Shown here in pieces: positions 22,436 through 30,349 of a stretch of DNA of 60,885 nt. Made by a program: the position numbers and the translations under genes. Location of the stretch: contig JAPKFB010000028.1 of the NCBI GenBank assembly GCA_028821775.1, positions 1 through 60,885 of the forward strand. Reading direction: 5' to 3'. The notes under the pieces are model-generated. The model was not told where the DNA came from and did no database searches. It was given only the letters and a program-made list of their open reading frames with translations. Within the stretch, counting starts at the first letter, position 1, and the number at the start of each line of letters is the position of its first letter. Source of the stretch: Roseibacillus sp. (GTDB lineage Bacteria; Verrucomicrobiota; Verrucomicrobiia; Verrucomicrobiales; Akkermansiaceae).

Positions 22436-22460
22436 AGGGATGGTCTTGCCAATGGCCCTG

Positions 22461-22477
22461 TGGTTCATAGTGAACCA
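22461..22477 (+). promoter_or_regulatory. Perfect hairpin abutting the peroxidase start codon
   Basis: TGGTTCA (22461-22467), loop TAG, TGAACCA (22471-22477): a perfect 7-bp stem whose last base is the A of the ATG. It replaces the Shine-Dalgarno region, which is otherwise absent, so it could block ribosome access or act as an operator. Confidence 0.45.
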
Positions 22478-23865
22478 TGGCACATTCCTCGACTCCCAAC
22501 CGCATCCTCCCCCTCCTCGCGGCCCTAGCTGGGGCGATTCCCGCTTCTGCCCAGCTCCCAGCAAACTCCACCGTGTCCTTCGCACCTCAAGCAGGGGCTT
22601 CCTTCATGAAGATGTCCATTTCGGACCCAGGAAACGGATTCTGGACCCTGCACTACTCCCCTGATTTGGCAAACTGGTACCCGTTTCAGGCCATCAAGGT
22701 CAACAACAGCGGCTACGCGGTCAATCTCCACCTCTTGGAGAACACGCCCCGGGCATTCTATCGCGCATCCTACGATGCGGCTCAACAAACGGGATCCAAT
22801 TCTGTGGACCAATCGCTCCTTCTCCCTGCCCTCGCCGACAACTTTTCCAACCCCTCCCTTCCACCCCACTTTCTTACGCCCCAAATTGTGGCCCAGGACA
22901 ATGCTCCCCCCAATAATCCTACAACCGATGCCGGTGCCACCTTGGGGCGCGTCCTTTTCTACGACAAACGCCTCTCCGCCAACAACAGCGTCTCCTGTTC
23001 TTCCTGTCACCAACAGGAACATGGCTTCTCGGACCCACGCCAATTCAGCATCGGCTTTGAAGGGGGCGCAACCAGACGCAATTCCATGGGACTCACCAAC
23101 GCAAAATACTACCAGCGCGGCCACTTCTTCTGGGACGAACGGGCTGACACGCTGGAGGACCAGGTGCTCGGACCGATCCAGAACGACGTCGAAATGGGAC
23201 TCACTCTCGGCGAACTGGTGAGCAAAGTAGCGGCGGAAGACTTCTACGCCGAACTTTTCACCGATGCCTTCGGAGACGACACCGTCACCTCGAATCGCAT
23301 CTCGCGGGCGCTGGCCCAGTTTGTCCGTTCCATCATCTCGACCGAATCGAAGTTCGATCTCGGACGAGCAAGCAACTTTTCCAACTTCACGGCGCAGGAG
23401 AATCAAGGTCGGGGCCTCTTCAACGGCCGCGGGCGCTGTGACACCTGCCACGGCAGCGACAACTTTGTCCCCAACAACGTCTTCAACAACGGATTGGAAA
23501 ATCCCTACCCCGACCCGGGAGTGGGAGGGATCACGGGACGACCTCAGGACCTGGGTAAATTCAAGGTTCCCTCCCTGCGCAATATCGCGCTGACCGGCCC
23601 CTACATGCACGACGGCCGCTTCAACACCCTTGAAGAAGTCGTCGAATTCTATAACTCACAGATTGTCGATCATCCCAACCTCGCGCCCCAGCTCCGCGAC
23701 GGTCGCCCGCCCCGGCCGGGACAACCGCCTCAACCCGGGGGCCCCATCCGTCTCAACCTCAGCCCAGCCGAAAGAAACGCCCTCGTGGCCTTCCTCCACA
23801 CTCTGACGGATCCCAATTTGGCCACCGCCCCGAAATTTTCGGATCCCTTCGACTACGGCGACTAA
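22477..23865 (+). CDS. Di-haem cytochrome c peroxidase (CcpA/MauG family)
   Basis: 462 aa with a Sec signal ending near IPASA (residue ~24). Residues ~30-100 form an extra beta module (LHYSPDLANWYPF ... PRAFYRAS) that also occurs in other secreted proteins here. The peroxidase part has two haem motifs, CSSCH (174-178) and CDTCH (321-325), with FYDKRLS before the first and PSLRNIALTGPYMHDGRF after the second, as in the bacterial CcpA/MauG family. It reduces hydrogen peroxide or oxidises a partner protein in the periplasm. A Pro-rich loop (RPPRPGQPPQPGG) lies near the C-terminus. The leader has unusual repeats and a hairpin, and a large hairpin follows the gene. Confidence 0.92.
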   Translation: MAHSSTPNRILPLLAALAGAIPASAQLPANSTVSFAPQAGASFMKMSISDPGNGFWTLHYSPDLANWYPFQAIKVNNSGYAVNLHLLENTPRAFYRASYDAAQQTGSNSVDQSLLLPALADNFSNPSLPPHFLTPQIVAQDNAPPNNPTTDAGATLGRVLFYDKRLSANNSVSCSSCHQQEHGFSDPRQFSIGFEGGATRRNSMGLTNAKYYQRGHFFWDERADTLEDQVLGPIQNDVEMGLTLGELVSKVAAEDFYAELFTDAFGDDTVTSNRISRALAQFVRSIISTESKFDLGRASNFSNFTAQENQGRGLFNGRGRCDTCHGSDNFVPNNVFNNGLENPYPDPGVGGITGRPQDLGKFKVPSLRNIALTGPYMHDGRFNTLEEVVEFYNSQIVDHPNLAPQLRDGRPPRPGQPPQPGGPIRLNLSPAERNALVAFLHTLTDPNLATAPKFSDPFDYGD

Positions 23866-23886
23866 AAGTCCTCCCCAGATCATCCT

Positions 23887-23925
23887 AGCGCGGTGGGCCT
23901 CCGGTCTATGGAGGGTCACCGCGCT
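23887..23925. terminator. Long two-part hairpin downstream of the peroxidase gene
   Basis: AGCGCGGTG (23887-23895) pairs with CACCGCGCT (23917-23925); inside it, CCTCC (23898-23902) pairs with GGAGG (23910-23914) around a 7-base loop. It lies 22 bases after the peroxidase stop. There is no T tract, so it may end transcription with Rho or stabilise the mRNA. Confidence 0.55.
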
Positions 23926-24000
23926 GTCGTTGGCGGGAGACAAAGAGGCCGCGACCGGATAGGATGTCGGAAGTTCCTCCGTTCCCTTCCGTCCTGGCCC

Positions 24001-26361
24001 ATGCGAACCGCCCTCCTTCTCTCGTTGTTCCTCTTCCTGCTCTCACCCGGACAGAGCACGGGACAAAAAGATTCTCCGGTCTTTCGCGCGGAGGTTCTGA
24101 AGAAGATGGACCGCGCGATCGCCAGTTCGATCAAGCGCAAGAGATTGCCCGGCGGCGTCCTCTGGCTCGAACATGGCGGCCAGGTTTACAAAAAATCCTA
24201 CGGCAACCGCAGCACGGTGCCAAAAAGCGAGGCCATGACCCTCGATACCATCTTCGATGCGGCCTCCCTGACCAAGGTCATCGCCACCCTGCCCTCGGTC
24301 ATGAAACTCATCGAGGAGGGCAAGATCGGACTGGAAGACAAGGTCATCAAGTACCTCCCGGAACTCACCGGAGACCGCAACAAATCCGCCATCACGATCC
24401 GCCACCTTCTCACCCATACTTCGGGACTCCTCGCTGGCATCCGCCGTGGCTACCAGTGGCAGGGCTACGAGCACGGGATCATGCTCGCCACCAGCGAGGC
24501 GTCGTCCGATTCCGGCGGGAAGTACTACCGCTACAGCGACCTCAACTTCATCCTGCTGGGCGAAATCGTAGGGCGAGTATCGAAGCAGCGAGTCGATCGC
24601 TTTGCGGCGACTCATGTATTCGAACCGTTGAAGATGACGGACACCACATTCCTCCCCGCTCCAGGATTGCAGGCTCGCATTGCTCCCACCACCAGGATGG
24701 AAGACGGAACGATTCTCCGTGGGCTCGTGCACGATCCTACCTCCCGCGCCATGGGCGGGGTGACGGGACACGCGGGGCTCTTTACCACTGCGCACGATCT
24801 GGCCCGCTATGCCCACATGCTTCTCAACGGAGGGGAACTCGAGGGCGTTCGCATTCTCCAACCGGAGTCCGTGAAACTAATGCGCACAGTCCAGTCTCCC
24901 GAGTTCATCACGGCGCGGCGCGCCCTGGGCTTTGATATCGACTCACCCTACGCCGGACCGCGCGGCAACACCTTCCCCCTCGGTTCCTTCGGCCACACCG
25001 GCTGGACCGGCACCTCCCTCTGGATCGACCCGTTCAGCAAGACCTTTGTGATCTTCCTGAGCAACCGTAACCATCCCAGCGGCGGAAACGTGGTCAGCCT
25101 GCGCCATCAACTGGGAACTCTCGCCGCGAAATCGATCACCCACAACTTCGTCAAGGTTCCTGGCGCCTTGAAGAAACTGAGTGACGAGGAACGATCCGAG
25201 GCAGACCGGAAACTCATTCCTCCCCGCGGAAACGTGCTCAACGGCATCGATGTTCTGGCCCTCAACAACTTCGCCGAACTCAAAGGTCTCAAGGTGGGGC
25301 TCATCACGAACCAGACCGGCTTGAGTCGCGATCGCAAATCCACCATCGATCTTCTTCACGGATCCGATGAAGTCCAATTGCTGTCCCTCTTCGGTCCCGA
25401 GCACGGAATTCGCGGCACCTTCGACGGGAAGGTCGCGGACGGAATCGACAAGAAAACGGGCTTGCCGATTCACAGCCTCTACGCAGGGGTCGACCGCCGG
25501 AAACCAAAGCGGGAACACCTCGATCCGTTGGACGCCCTCGTCTTTGACATGCAGGACATCGGCTGCCGCTTCTTCACCTACATCTCGACCATGGGGCTGG
25601 CGATGGAAGCCACAGAAGAAGCAGGCCTCAAGTTCGTGGTTCTCGATCGTGTCAATCCGATCGGTGGGGTGAACGTCAGCGGCCCCCTCGTGGTCGGCGA
25701 GAGCACTTTCGTCGCCTTTCACGACCTTCCCCTGCGCCACGGCATGACCGTCGGAGAGATCGCGAAGCTCTTTCAAAGCGAACGCTACCCCACACTCGAG
25801 CTCACCGTGGTGCCGCTCCGCAATTGGAAGCGATCGCTCCGATTCGACCAATCCGGGCTTCCCTGGTTGAAGCCCTCCCCCAACATGCCCAACTTGACCG
25901 CGGCCACCCTTTACCCTGGCCTCGGCCTCCTGGAGTTCACCAATCTATCGGTTGGCCGCGGCACCAAGCTTCCCTTTGAGCTCGTCGGGGCGCCCTACAT
26001 CAGGGCCGCGGAATTGGCCAAATGCCTCACCGCCGCCAAGCTTCCCGGACTCCAGTTCATCCCTGTCCGCTTCACCCCGGAGGCCAGCAAATTCAAGGAC
26101 GAGGAATGCGGCGGGGTCCGCATTCTCCTCAAGGATCCGACGACCTGCCCCTCCGTGGAGCTCGGTTTGGTGCTCGCCCAAGCACTTCGCAGCCTCTATC
26201 CGCACGATTGGAACACCCAGGGGCTCAACACCCTCCTGCGCCATCCCATCACTGCCGGCGCCATCATTGAAGGGCTCTCCCGCGAGTCCGTCCTCCGCGA
26301 GTGGAGGGCCGATCTGACCCGCTTTGCCCCGCGCCGCGAAAAACATCTTCTCTACCGCTGA
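24001..26361 (+). CDS. Fusion of beta-lactamase-fold amidase (AmiE-like) and NamZ exo-muramidase (DUF1343, GH171)
   Basis: 786 aa with a Sec signal (MRTALLLSLFLFLLSPGQS). Domain 1 (~30-385) is a class C beta-lactamase-fold serine hydrolase: S89-L-T-K92, Y178-S-D180 and H332-T-G334 in GHTGWTG. Domain 2 (~410-786) is DUF1343: GLITNQTGL, PEHGIRG (E467, a likely catalytic residue), FDMQDIGCRFFTYIS and NPIGG. In Bacillus the separate homologues AmiE (YbbE) and NamZ (YbbC) sit in one operon and release peptide and MurNAc from muropeptides. The fusion is therefore inferred to strip stem peptides and exo-cleave MurNAc in the periplasm. The ATG at 24001 is chosen for the signal peptide. The PhoD-like gene follows after 21 bases, probably in the same operon. 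Confidence 0.88.
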   Translation: MRTALLLSLFLFLLSPGQSTGQKDSPVFRAEVLKKMDRAIASSIKRKRLPGGVLWLEHGGQVYKKSYGNRSTVPKSEAMTLDTIFDAASLTKVIATLPSVMKLIEEGKIGLEDKVIKYLPELTGDRNKSAITIRHLLTHTSGLLAGIRRGYQWQGYEHGIMLATSEASSDSGGKYYRYSDLNFILLGEIVGRVSKQRVDRFAATHVFEPLKMTDTTFLPAPGLQARIAPTTRMEDGTILRGLVHDPTSRAMGGVTGHAGLFTTAHDLARYAHMLLNGGELEGVRILQPESVKLMRTVQSPEFITARRALGFDIDSPYAGPRGNTFPLGSFGHTGWTGTSLWIDPFSKTFVIFLSNRNHPSGGNVVSLRHQLGTLAAKSITHNFVKVPGALKKLSDEERSEADRKLIPPRGNVLNGIDVLALNNFAELKGLKVGLITNQTGLSRDRKSTIDLLHGSDEVQLLSLFGPEHGIRGTFDGKVADGIDKKTGLPIHSLYAGVDRRKPKREHLDPLDALVFDMQDIGCRFFTYISTMGLAMEATEEAGLKFVVLDRVNPIGGVNVSGPLVVGESTFVAFHDLPLRHGMTVGEIAKLFQSERYPTLELTVVPLRNWKRSLRFDQSGLPWLKPSPNMPNLTAATLYPGLGLLEFTNLSVGRGTKLPFELVGAPYIRAAELAKCLTAAKLPGLQFIPVRFTPEASKFKDEECGGVRILLKDPTTCPSVELGLVLAQALRSLYPHDWNTQGLNTLLRHPITAGAIIEGLSRESVLREWRADLTRFAPRREKHLLYR

Positions 26362-26382
26362 TCCTTTGACACACACTCCGGC

Positions 26383-27618
26383 ATGAACCTTCTGCGCGAC
26401 CTGCTGGCTTGGAGTCTCCTTCTCACCCTCTCTGCGGCGCACGGAGCGCCCAAGGGAACCGCCGGACCGCTCGTTGGCAACCTCACCCCCTCGACCGCAA
26501 CACTCTGGATCTTTATGCCCGTTGGAGTGAAGGGTGAAATCACAGCCACTCCGAGTGCCGCCAAAACCTTGGCCGCCACAGGCACCTTCGCGCCCGTTGA
26601 AAACCTGGCCGGAAAAGCCCAGGGAACGCCTGCCAAGGTCACCCTCACTGAGCTCACTCCCGACACCCTCTACAAATACTCCCTGAAAATCGACGGCAAG
26701 GAATCGGGCGAGCTCAAGGGATCGTTTCGCACTCCGCCAGCCCGCGGGAATCCGCACAAGTTCCGCATGGTTCTCACTTCCTGCATGAAGTTCGGTCAAC
26801 CTCAAGACTCCTGGAATCTCGTTCTCGCCCAAAACCCGGATTTGCATCTCACCATCGGCGACACCCACTACGCCGACACCACCGATCCGAGTATCCAATG
26901 GGCCCATCACCTCCGCTACCGACGTGTTCCGCAGTATGCGGCCCTGCTCCGTTCCGTGCCCACCTATTCGATGTGGGACGATCATGACTACGGCCCCAAT
27001 GACTCGGACCGCACTGCCAAGGGAAAAGAAAAGTCGCTCGCGGGATGGACCCAGTTCTGGGCCAACCCTGGAGCAGGAACCAAGGAGACTCCCGGATCGT
27101 TCTACAAGTTCAGCTGGGGCGAGGTAGACTTCTTCATGGTCGATGGCCGCTATCACCGCAGTCCAGACAGGGCTCCCGACGATAAACAGAAGCGCATGCT
27201 GGGCGATGCTCAGTTTAGCTGGCTTCTCGACGGGTTGAAGTCATCGAACGCTAAATTCAAGGTCATCGCATCAGGCAGCACGCTCAACCACAGCAAGGCG
27301 GACGGCTGGCGAATCTATACCTTCGCCCGCCATCGCTTCCTCGATGCGATCAGGGAACACACGATCCCGGGAGTGGTCTACATGTCCGGTGACATTCACC
27401 GTTCACTGGTCTGGGAACACCACGAGTCCAAGCGCGTTGGCTATCCCTTCGTTGAGGTCATCTCTTCCGGTGTCGCAAACAGCAAGACCCTCAGCTTCGC
27501 CACCGTGGACTTCGACACCACAGCGGAAGATCCCACCATGCGGGTGCGGGTGATCATGGGTGACAAGAAGGTCGAAACGGACCGTACCTGGAAATTGTCG
27601 CAATTGAGCCCCAAGTAG
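26383..27618 (+). CDS. Secreted PhoD-like alkaline phosphatase/phosphodiesterase
   Basis: 411 aa with a Sec signal (residues 1-21, ending AAHG). An N-terminal Fn3-like PhoD_N domain (~25-120, GPLVGNLTPSTATLWI) is followed by the PhoD metallophosphatase domain: TSCMKFGQ, IGDTHYAD, YSMWDDHDYGPNDSD (~195) and MSGDIHRSLVWEH (~335). These Asp/His sets bind the metal pair. The family cleaves phosphomonoesters or diesters, including teichoic acids or phospholipid head groups, outside the cytoplasm. It lies 21 bases after the AmiE-NamZ fusion, suggesting a cell-wall or phosphate-scavenging operon. The upstream GTTAA array, reminiscent of phosphate regulons, precedes the peroxidase gene rather than this one. 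Confidence 0.9.
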   Translation: MNLLRDLLAWSLLLTLSAAHGAPKGTAGPLVGNLTPSTATLWIFMPVGVKGEITATPSAAKTLAATGTFAPVENLAGKAQGTPAKVTLTELTPDTLYKYSLKIDGKESGELKGSFRTPPARGNPHKFRMVLTSCMKFGQPQDSWNLVLAQNPDLHLTIGDTHYADTTDPSIQWAHHLRYRRVPQYAALLRSVPTYSMWDDHDYGPNDSDRTAKGKEKSLAGWTQFWANPGAGTKETPGSFYKFSWGEVDFFMVDGRYHRSPDRAPDDKQKRMLGDAQFSWLLDGLKSSNAKFKVIASGSTLNHSKADGWRIYTFARHRFLDAIREHTIPGVVYMSGDIHRSLVWEHHESKRVGYPFVEVISSGVANSKTLSFATVDFDTTAEDPTMRVRVIMGDKKVETDRTWKLSQLSPK

Positions 27619-27718
27619 ACAGCTCCTGCCCATCCCAGCATCGCCCCCGGCCCGATCATCTCTCGATAGATTCCGCTGGCCCCCTCCGTTGATCCGCCCT
27701 AGGAGCTTCGGAGATACC

Positions 27719-29074
27719 ATGAAACGCACGCAAGCCCTGTTCTCCACCTTCGCCGCGATCAGCATCGCCATCCCAGCCACAGCCGAAGTCAAACTCCCTC
27801 AAATTTTCGGCAGCCACATGGTGCTGCAACGTGATGCCGCCCTCCACATCTGGGGCACAGCGGAGGTGGGAGAAAAGGTCTCGGTCCAAATTGCCGGCCG
27901 CAAGGCAAACACGATGGCGGGTGATGATGGTTCCTGGTCGGTTGATCTGCCCTCCATGAAGACCGACGGCAGGACTCACAAATTGACCGTGAAGGGGAAA
28001 AACGAAATCGTTCTCGAGAACATTCTCGTCGGTGATGTCTGGATTGGCTCCGGTCAGTCCAACATGGAGTGGCAATTGCGCAGCACCGAGAAGAGCAACG
28101 AGTTCATTGCCGCAGCAGATCACCCCAGGATTCGTCTCTTTCACATTCCCAAAAAGACGACCAAGGAGCCCGCAAACGATGTGAACGCAGCTTGGAAGCC
28201 CTGCACGCCGGCCAACGTCCCCACCTTCTCGGCAGCCCTCTATCACTTCGGAAGAATTATCGAAGCGGATCAAAACATTCCGATCGGGCTCATCAACAGT
28301 TCCTGGGGTGGCTCTCCCATCGAACCATGGATCGTCACCGCCACGGGATCTGGCGAGATGTACAACGGGATGATCGCTCCCATTACTGACTTTCCGGTCA
28401 CTGGTTCCATTTGGTACCAGGGCGAGACCAACGTCATCAACAAGAACGGCTTGGCCTACACCGGCAAGATGAAGGACCTCATCGAAGGATGGCGCTCGGT
28501 GTTCGACAACAAAGGGATGCCCTTCTACTTCGTCCAAATCGCGCCCTGGGACAATGGCGGCTATGCCGCCGGTCAACTTCCCGCCCTGTGGGAAGCGCAA
28601 ACCGCGACCCTCAAGCTGCCCAACACTGGGATGGCGGTCATCACCGATATCGTCCACAATCTGAAGGATATTCATCCCCAGAACAAACACGACGTCGGTG
28701 ATCGTCTCGCCCGCTGGGCCCTCGCCAAGCACTACAAGAAGAAAGAGGTCGTCTACTCCGGACCGATCTACAAGGCGATGAGGGTTGAGAAAAACAGGAT
28801 TCGCATCGCGTTCGCCCACCTGGGCGGCGGGCTCAGGACCCGCGACGGCGGGGAGCTCAATGAGTTCACGATTGCCGGCGCAGACGGCAACTTCGTTGAT
28901 GCCCAGGCGAAAATCGATGGCAAGTTTGTGGTCGTGCAATCCGACGAAGTGCCCTCCCCGACGCAAGTGCGCTTCGGTTGGCACCGGGTGGCCCAACCGA
29001 ATCTGATCAATGCCGCGGGCCTTCCTGCCTCGCCCTTCCAAACGGAAAATTGGACCGGTGGAACCGGCGAATAA
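27719..29074 (+). CDS. Sialate O-acetylesterase (SASA domain), copy 1
   Basis: 451 aa with a Sec signal (MKRTQALFSTFAAISIAIPATA). It shows the standard SASA layout: an N-terminal beta domain beginning LPQIFGSHMVLQRDA, the nucleophile motif GSGQSNMEW with S114, INSSWGGSPIEPW, WYQGETN and a late DIHPQNKHDVGDRLARWAL containing the Asp/His pair. These SGNH-like esterases remove acetyl groups from sialic acids or other acylated sugars in the periplasm. GGAG close to the ATG at 27719 supports the start. It lies 30 bases upstream of the amidohydrolase gene and is likely co-transcribed. A more divergent copy occurs at 53579. Confidence 0.9.
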   Translation: MKRTQALFSTFAAISIAIPATAEVKLPQIFGSHMVLQRDAALHIWGTAEVGEKVSVQIAGRKANTMAGDDGSWSVDLPSMKTDGRTHKLTVKGKNEIVLENILVGDVWIGSGQSNMEWQLRSTEKSNEFIAAADHPRIRLFHIPKKTTKEPANDVNAAWKPCTPANVPTFSAALYHFGRIIEADQNIPIGLINSSWGGSPIEPWIVTATGSGEMYNGMIAPITDFPVTGSIWYQGETNVINKNGLAYTGKMKDLIEGWRSVFDNKGMPFYFVQIAPWDNGGYAAGQLPALWEAQTATLKLPNTGMAVITDIVHNLKDIHPQNKHDVGDRLARWALAKHYKKKEVVYSGPIYKAMRVEKNRIRIAFAHLGGGLRTRDGGELNEFTIAGADGNFVDAQAKIDGKFVVVQSDEVPSPTQVRFGWHRVAQPNLINAAGLPASPFQTENWTGGTGE

Positions 29075-29104
29075 GTCCGCCCCAACTCACAACCACCCTG
29101 CCTC

Positions 29105-30037
29105 ATGAAGAGCCTTTTTCTCCCTCTCGGCCTTGCCTTCGCTCTCATCGATCTGCCCGCCGCAGGCGATGACCTCAAACCGGTCAAGCATCTCATCGAC
29201 ACTCACATTCATCTCTACGACACGACGCGTGAGGTGAAGGTGAGCTGGCCTCCCGCAGGGGACAAAGTCCTCTACCATCCGCATCTTCCGCCCGAGTACA
29301 GCAAGCTCGCCAAAGCCGCCGGAGTGACAGGGGTGGTCGTGGTGGAGGCCAGCACTCGGTTGGAAGACAACGAGTGGGTCCTCAAAAAAGTCCAGGGCGA
29401 CAACTTCTATCTCGGCCTCGTCGGCAACGTGGACGTCTATCGCGAGGACTTCGAACAACATGTCGCCCGCCTGAAGAAGGATCGCCGCTTCGTCGGGGTG
29501 CGCGCGCGCAGCAAGAAGAAGATCGATTTCGCCAACGATCTCGTCCTCGTCAACCTGGGCATGCTCGCCAAACACAACCTCACCATGGACTATCTCACCA
29601 ATGGTGGAGGAATCCCCGGAATTCAAACCATCGATCGCGTTGCTCGCACCATCCCGAACCTGCGCATCGTGGTCAATCACTGCCTCGGCTACGATTTCGA
29701 CGGCAAGGCGCCGAGCGCGCAATGGATCGCGACCGTGGAAGCGCTCGCAGCCAACAAGAATGTTTCGGTTAAAATCTCCGGCCTCTACCAACGCTGCACC
29801 ACCCAACCCGCGGTGAAGGAACCCGATCACTACCGCGCCGTGCTCGACGTGCTCTGGAAACACTTCGGTGGGGAGCGCCTGATCTACGGGAGCAATTGGC
29901 CGTGCACCAAGCACAGTGGCAGCTACGCGAGCTTTCTCAAACTTGTGGACAGCTACTTTTCCGAGAAGGGGCAGGAAGCACGCGAGAACTATTACTGGAA
30001 GAATGCCGCCACCGCCTACCGCCTGCCCCTGAAATAG
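29105..30037 (+). CDS. Secreted amidohydrolase-2 family TIM-barrel protein
   Basis: 310 aa with a signal peptide (MKSLFLPLGLAFALIDLPAAG). The amidohydrolase motif DTHIHLYD (H34, H36) is followed by YHPHLPPEYSKLAKAAGV, VVNHCLG (about H197) and RLIYGSNWPCTKH (about 258). The layout resembles COG3618 lactonases such as L-fuconolactonase and 4-sulfomuconolactonase. The last motif is GSNWP rather than the more usual GSDWP, so the expected metal or catalytic Asp is Asn here. It probably opens a sugar lactone or hydrolyses a related ester, working with the SASA esterase 30 bases upstream. The export signal is unusual for lactonases, but exported family members are common in this phylum. Confidence 0.82.
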   Translation: MKSLFLPLGLAFALIDLPAAGDDLKPVKHLIDTHIHLYDTTREVKVSWPPAGDKVLYHPHLPPEYSKLAKAAGVTGVVVVEASTRLEDNEWVLKKVQGDNFYLGLVGNVDVYREDFEQHVARLKKDRRFVGVRARSKKKIDFANDLVLVNLGMLAKHNLTMDYLTNGGGIPGIQTIDRVARTIPNLRIVVNHCLGYDFDGKAPSAQWIATVEALAANKNVSVKISGLYQRCTTQPAVKEPDHYRAVLDVLWKHFGGERLIYGSNWPCTKHSGSYASFLKLVDSYFSEKGQEARENYYWKNAATAYRLPLK

Positions 30038-30349
30038 CGGGCCGGTGACTTTGCCTCGGAGGCTGACCTCATGATCGACCGCCCCCTCGCGGCCCACACG
30101 ACCGGCAACGAATCTTCTACTTCCTCCTGGCCCGCACGAAATCGCGAGCGGGACCGAGGCCCAAAATGCGGAAGAAGTCGCCGAAAGGCAGTGGATTGGG
30201 CCATCCTCGACGATTCGGGAACGCAGCGAGCACGTCATTTCACAAGCGCTCATCCGTCACCTCGATCCTGACTGAGCACGAGCCCGAATCTTGTCATGAT
30301 AGGTCCAGGCTCGATTGCAGCGTATGGATTCCTTGAACTCACTCCACTC
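30038..30349. other. Intergenic region before the beta-propeller gene
   Basis: About 312 bp. The only protein-like reading is a 48-codon minus-strand frame at 30117-30260 interrupted by TGA (listed separately). No strong promoter was recognised, and no terminator hairpin follows the amidohydrolase. Confidence 0.3.
30117..30260 (-). pseudogene. Possible short gene interrupted by an in-frame TGA
   Basis: From a GTG at 30258-30260 the frame reads VTDERL, then TGA (30240-30242), then NDVLAAFPNRRGWPNPLP and a plausible C-terminal part ending RARRK and TAG (30117-30119). The composition of the second part looks like real protein (PFGDFFRILGLGPARDF). The TGA sits where a Trp codon (TGG) would fit. 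It could be a degraded small gene, a sequencing error, or chance. No family recognised. Confidence 0.3.

Noticed and set aside
27656..29041. 461-codon minus-strand frame
   Set aside because: Antisense to the SASA esterase gene.
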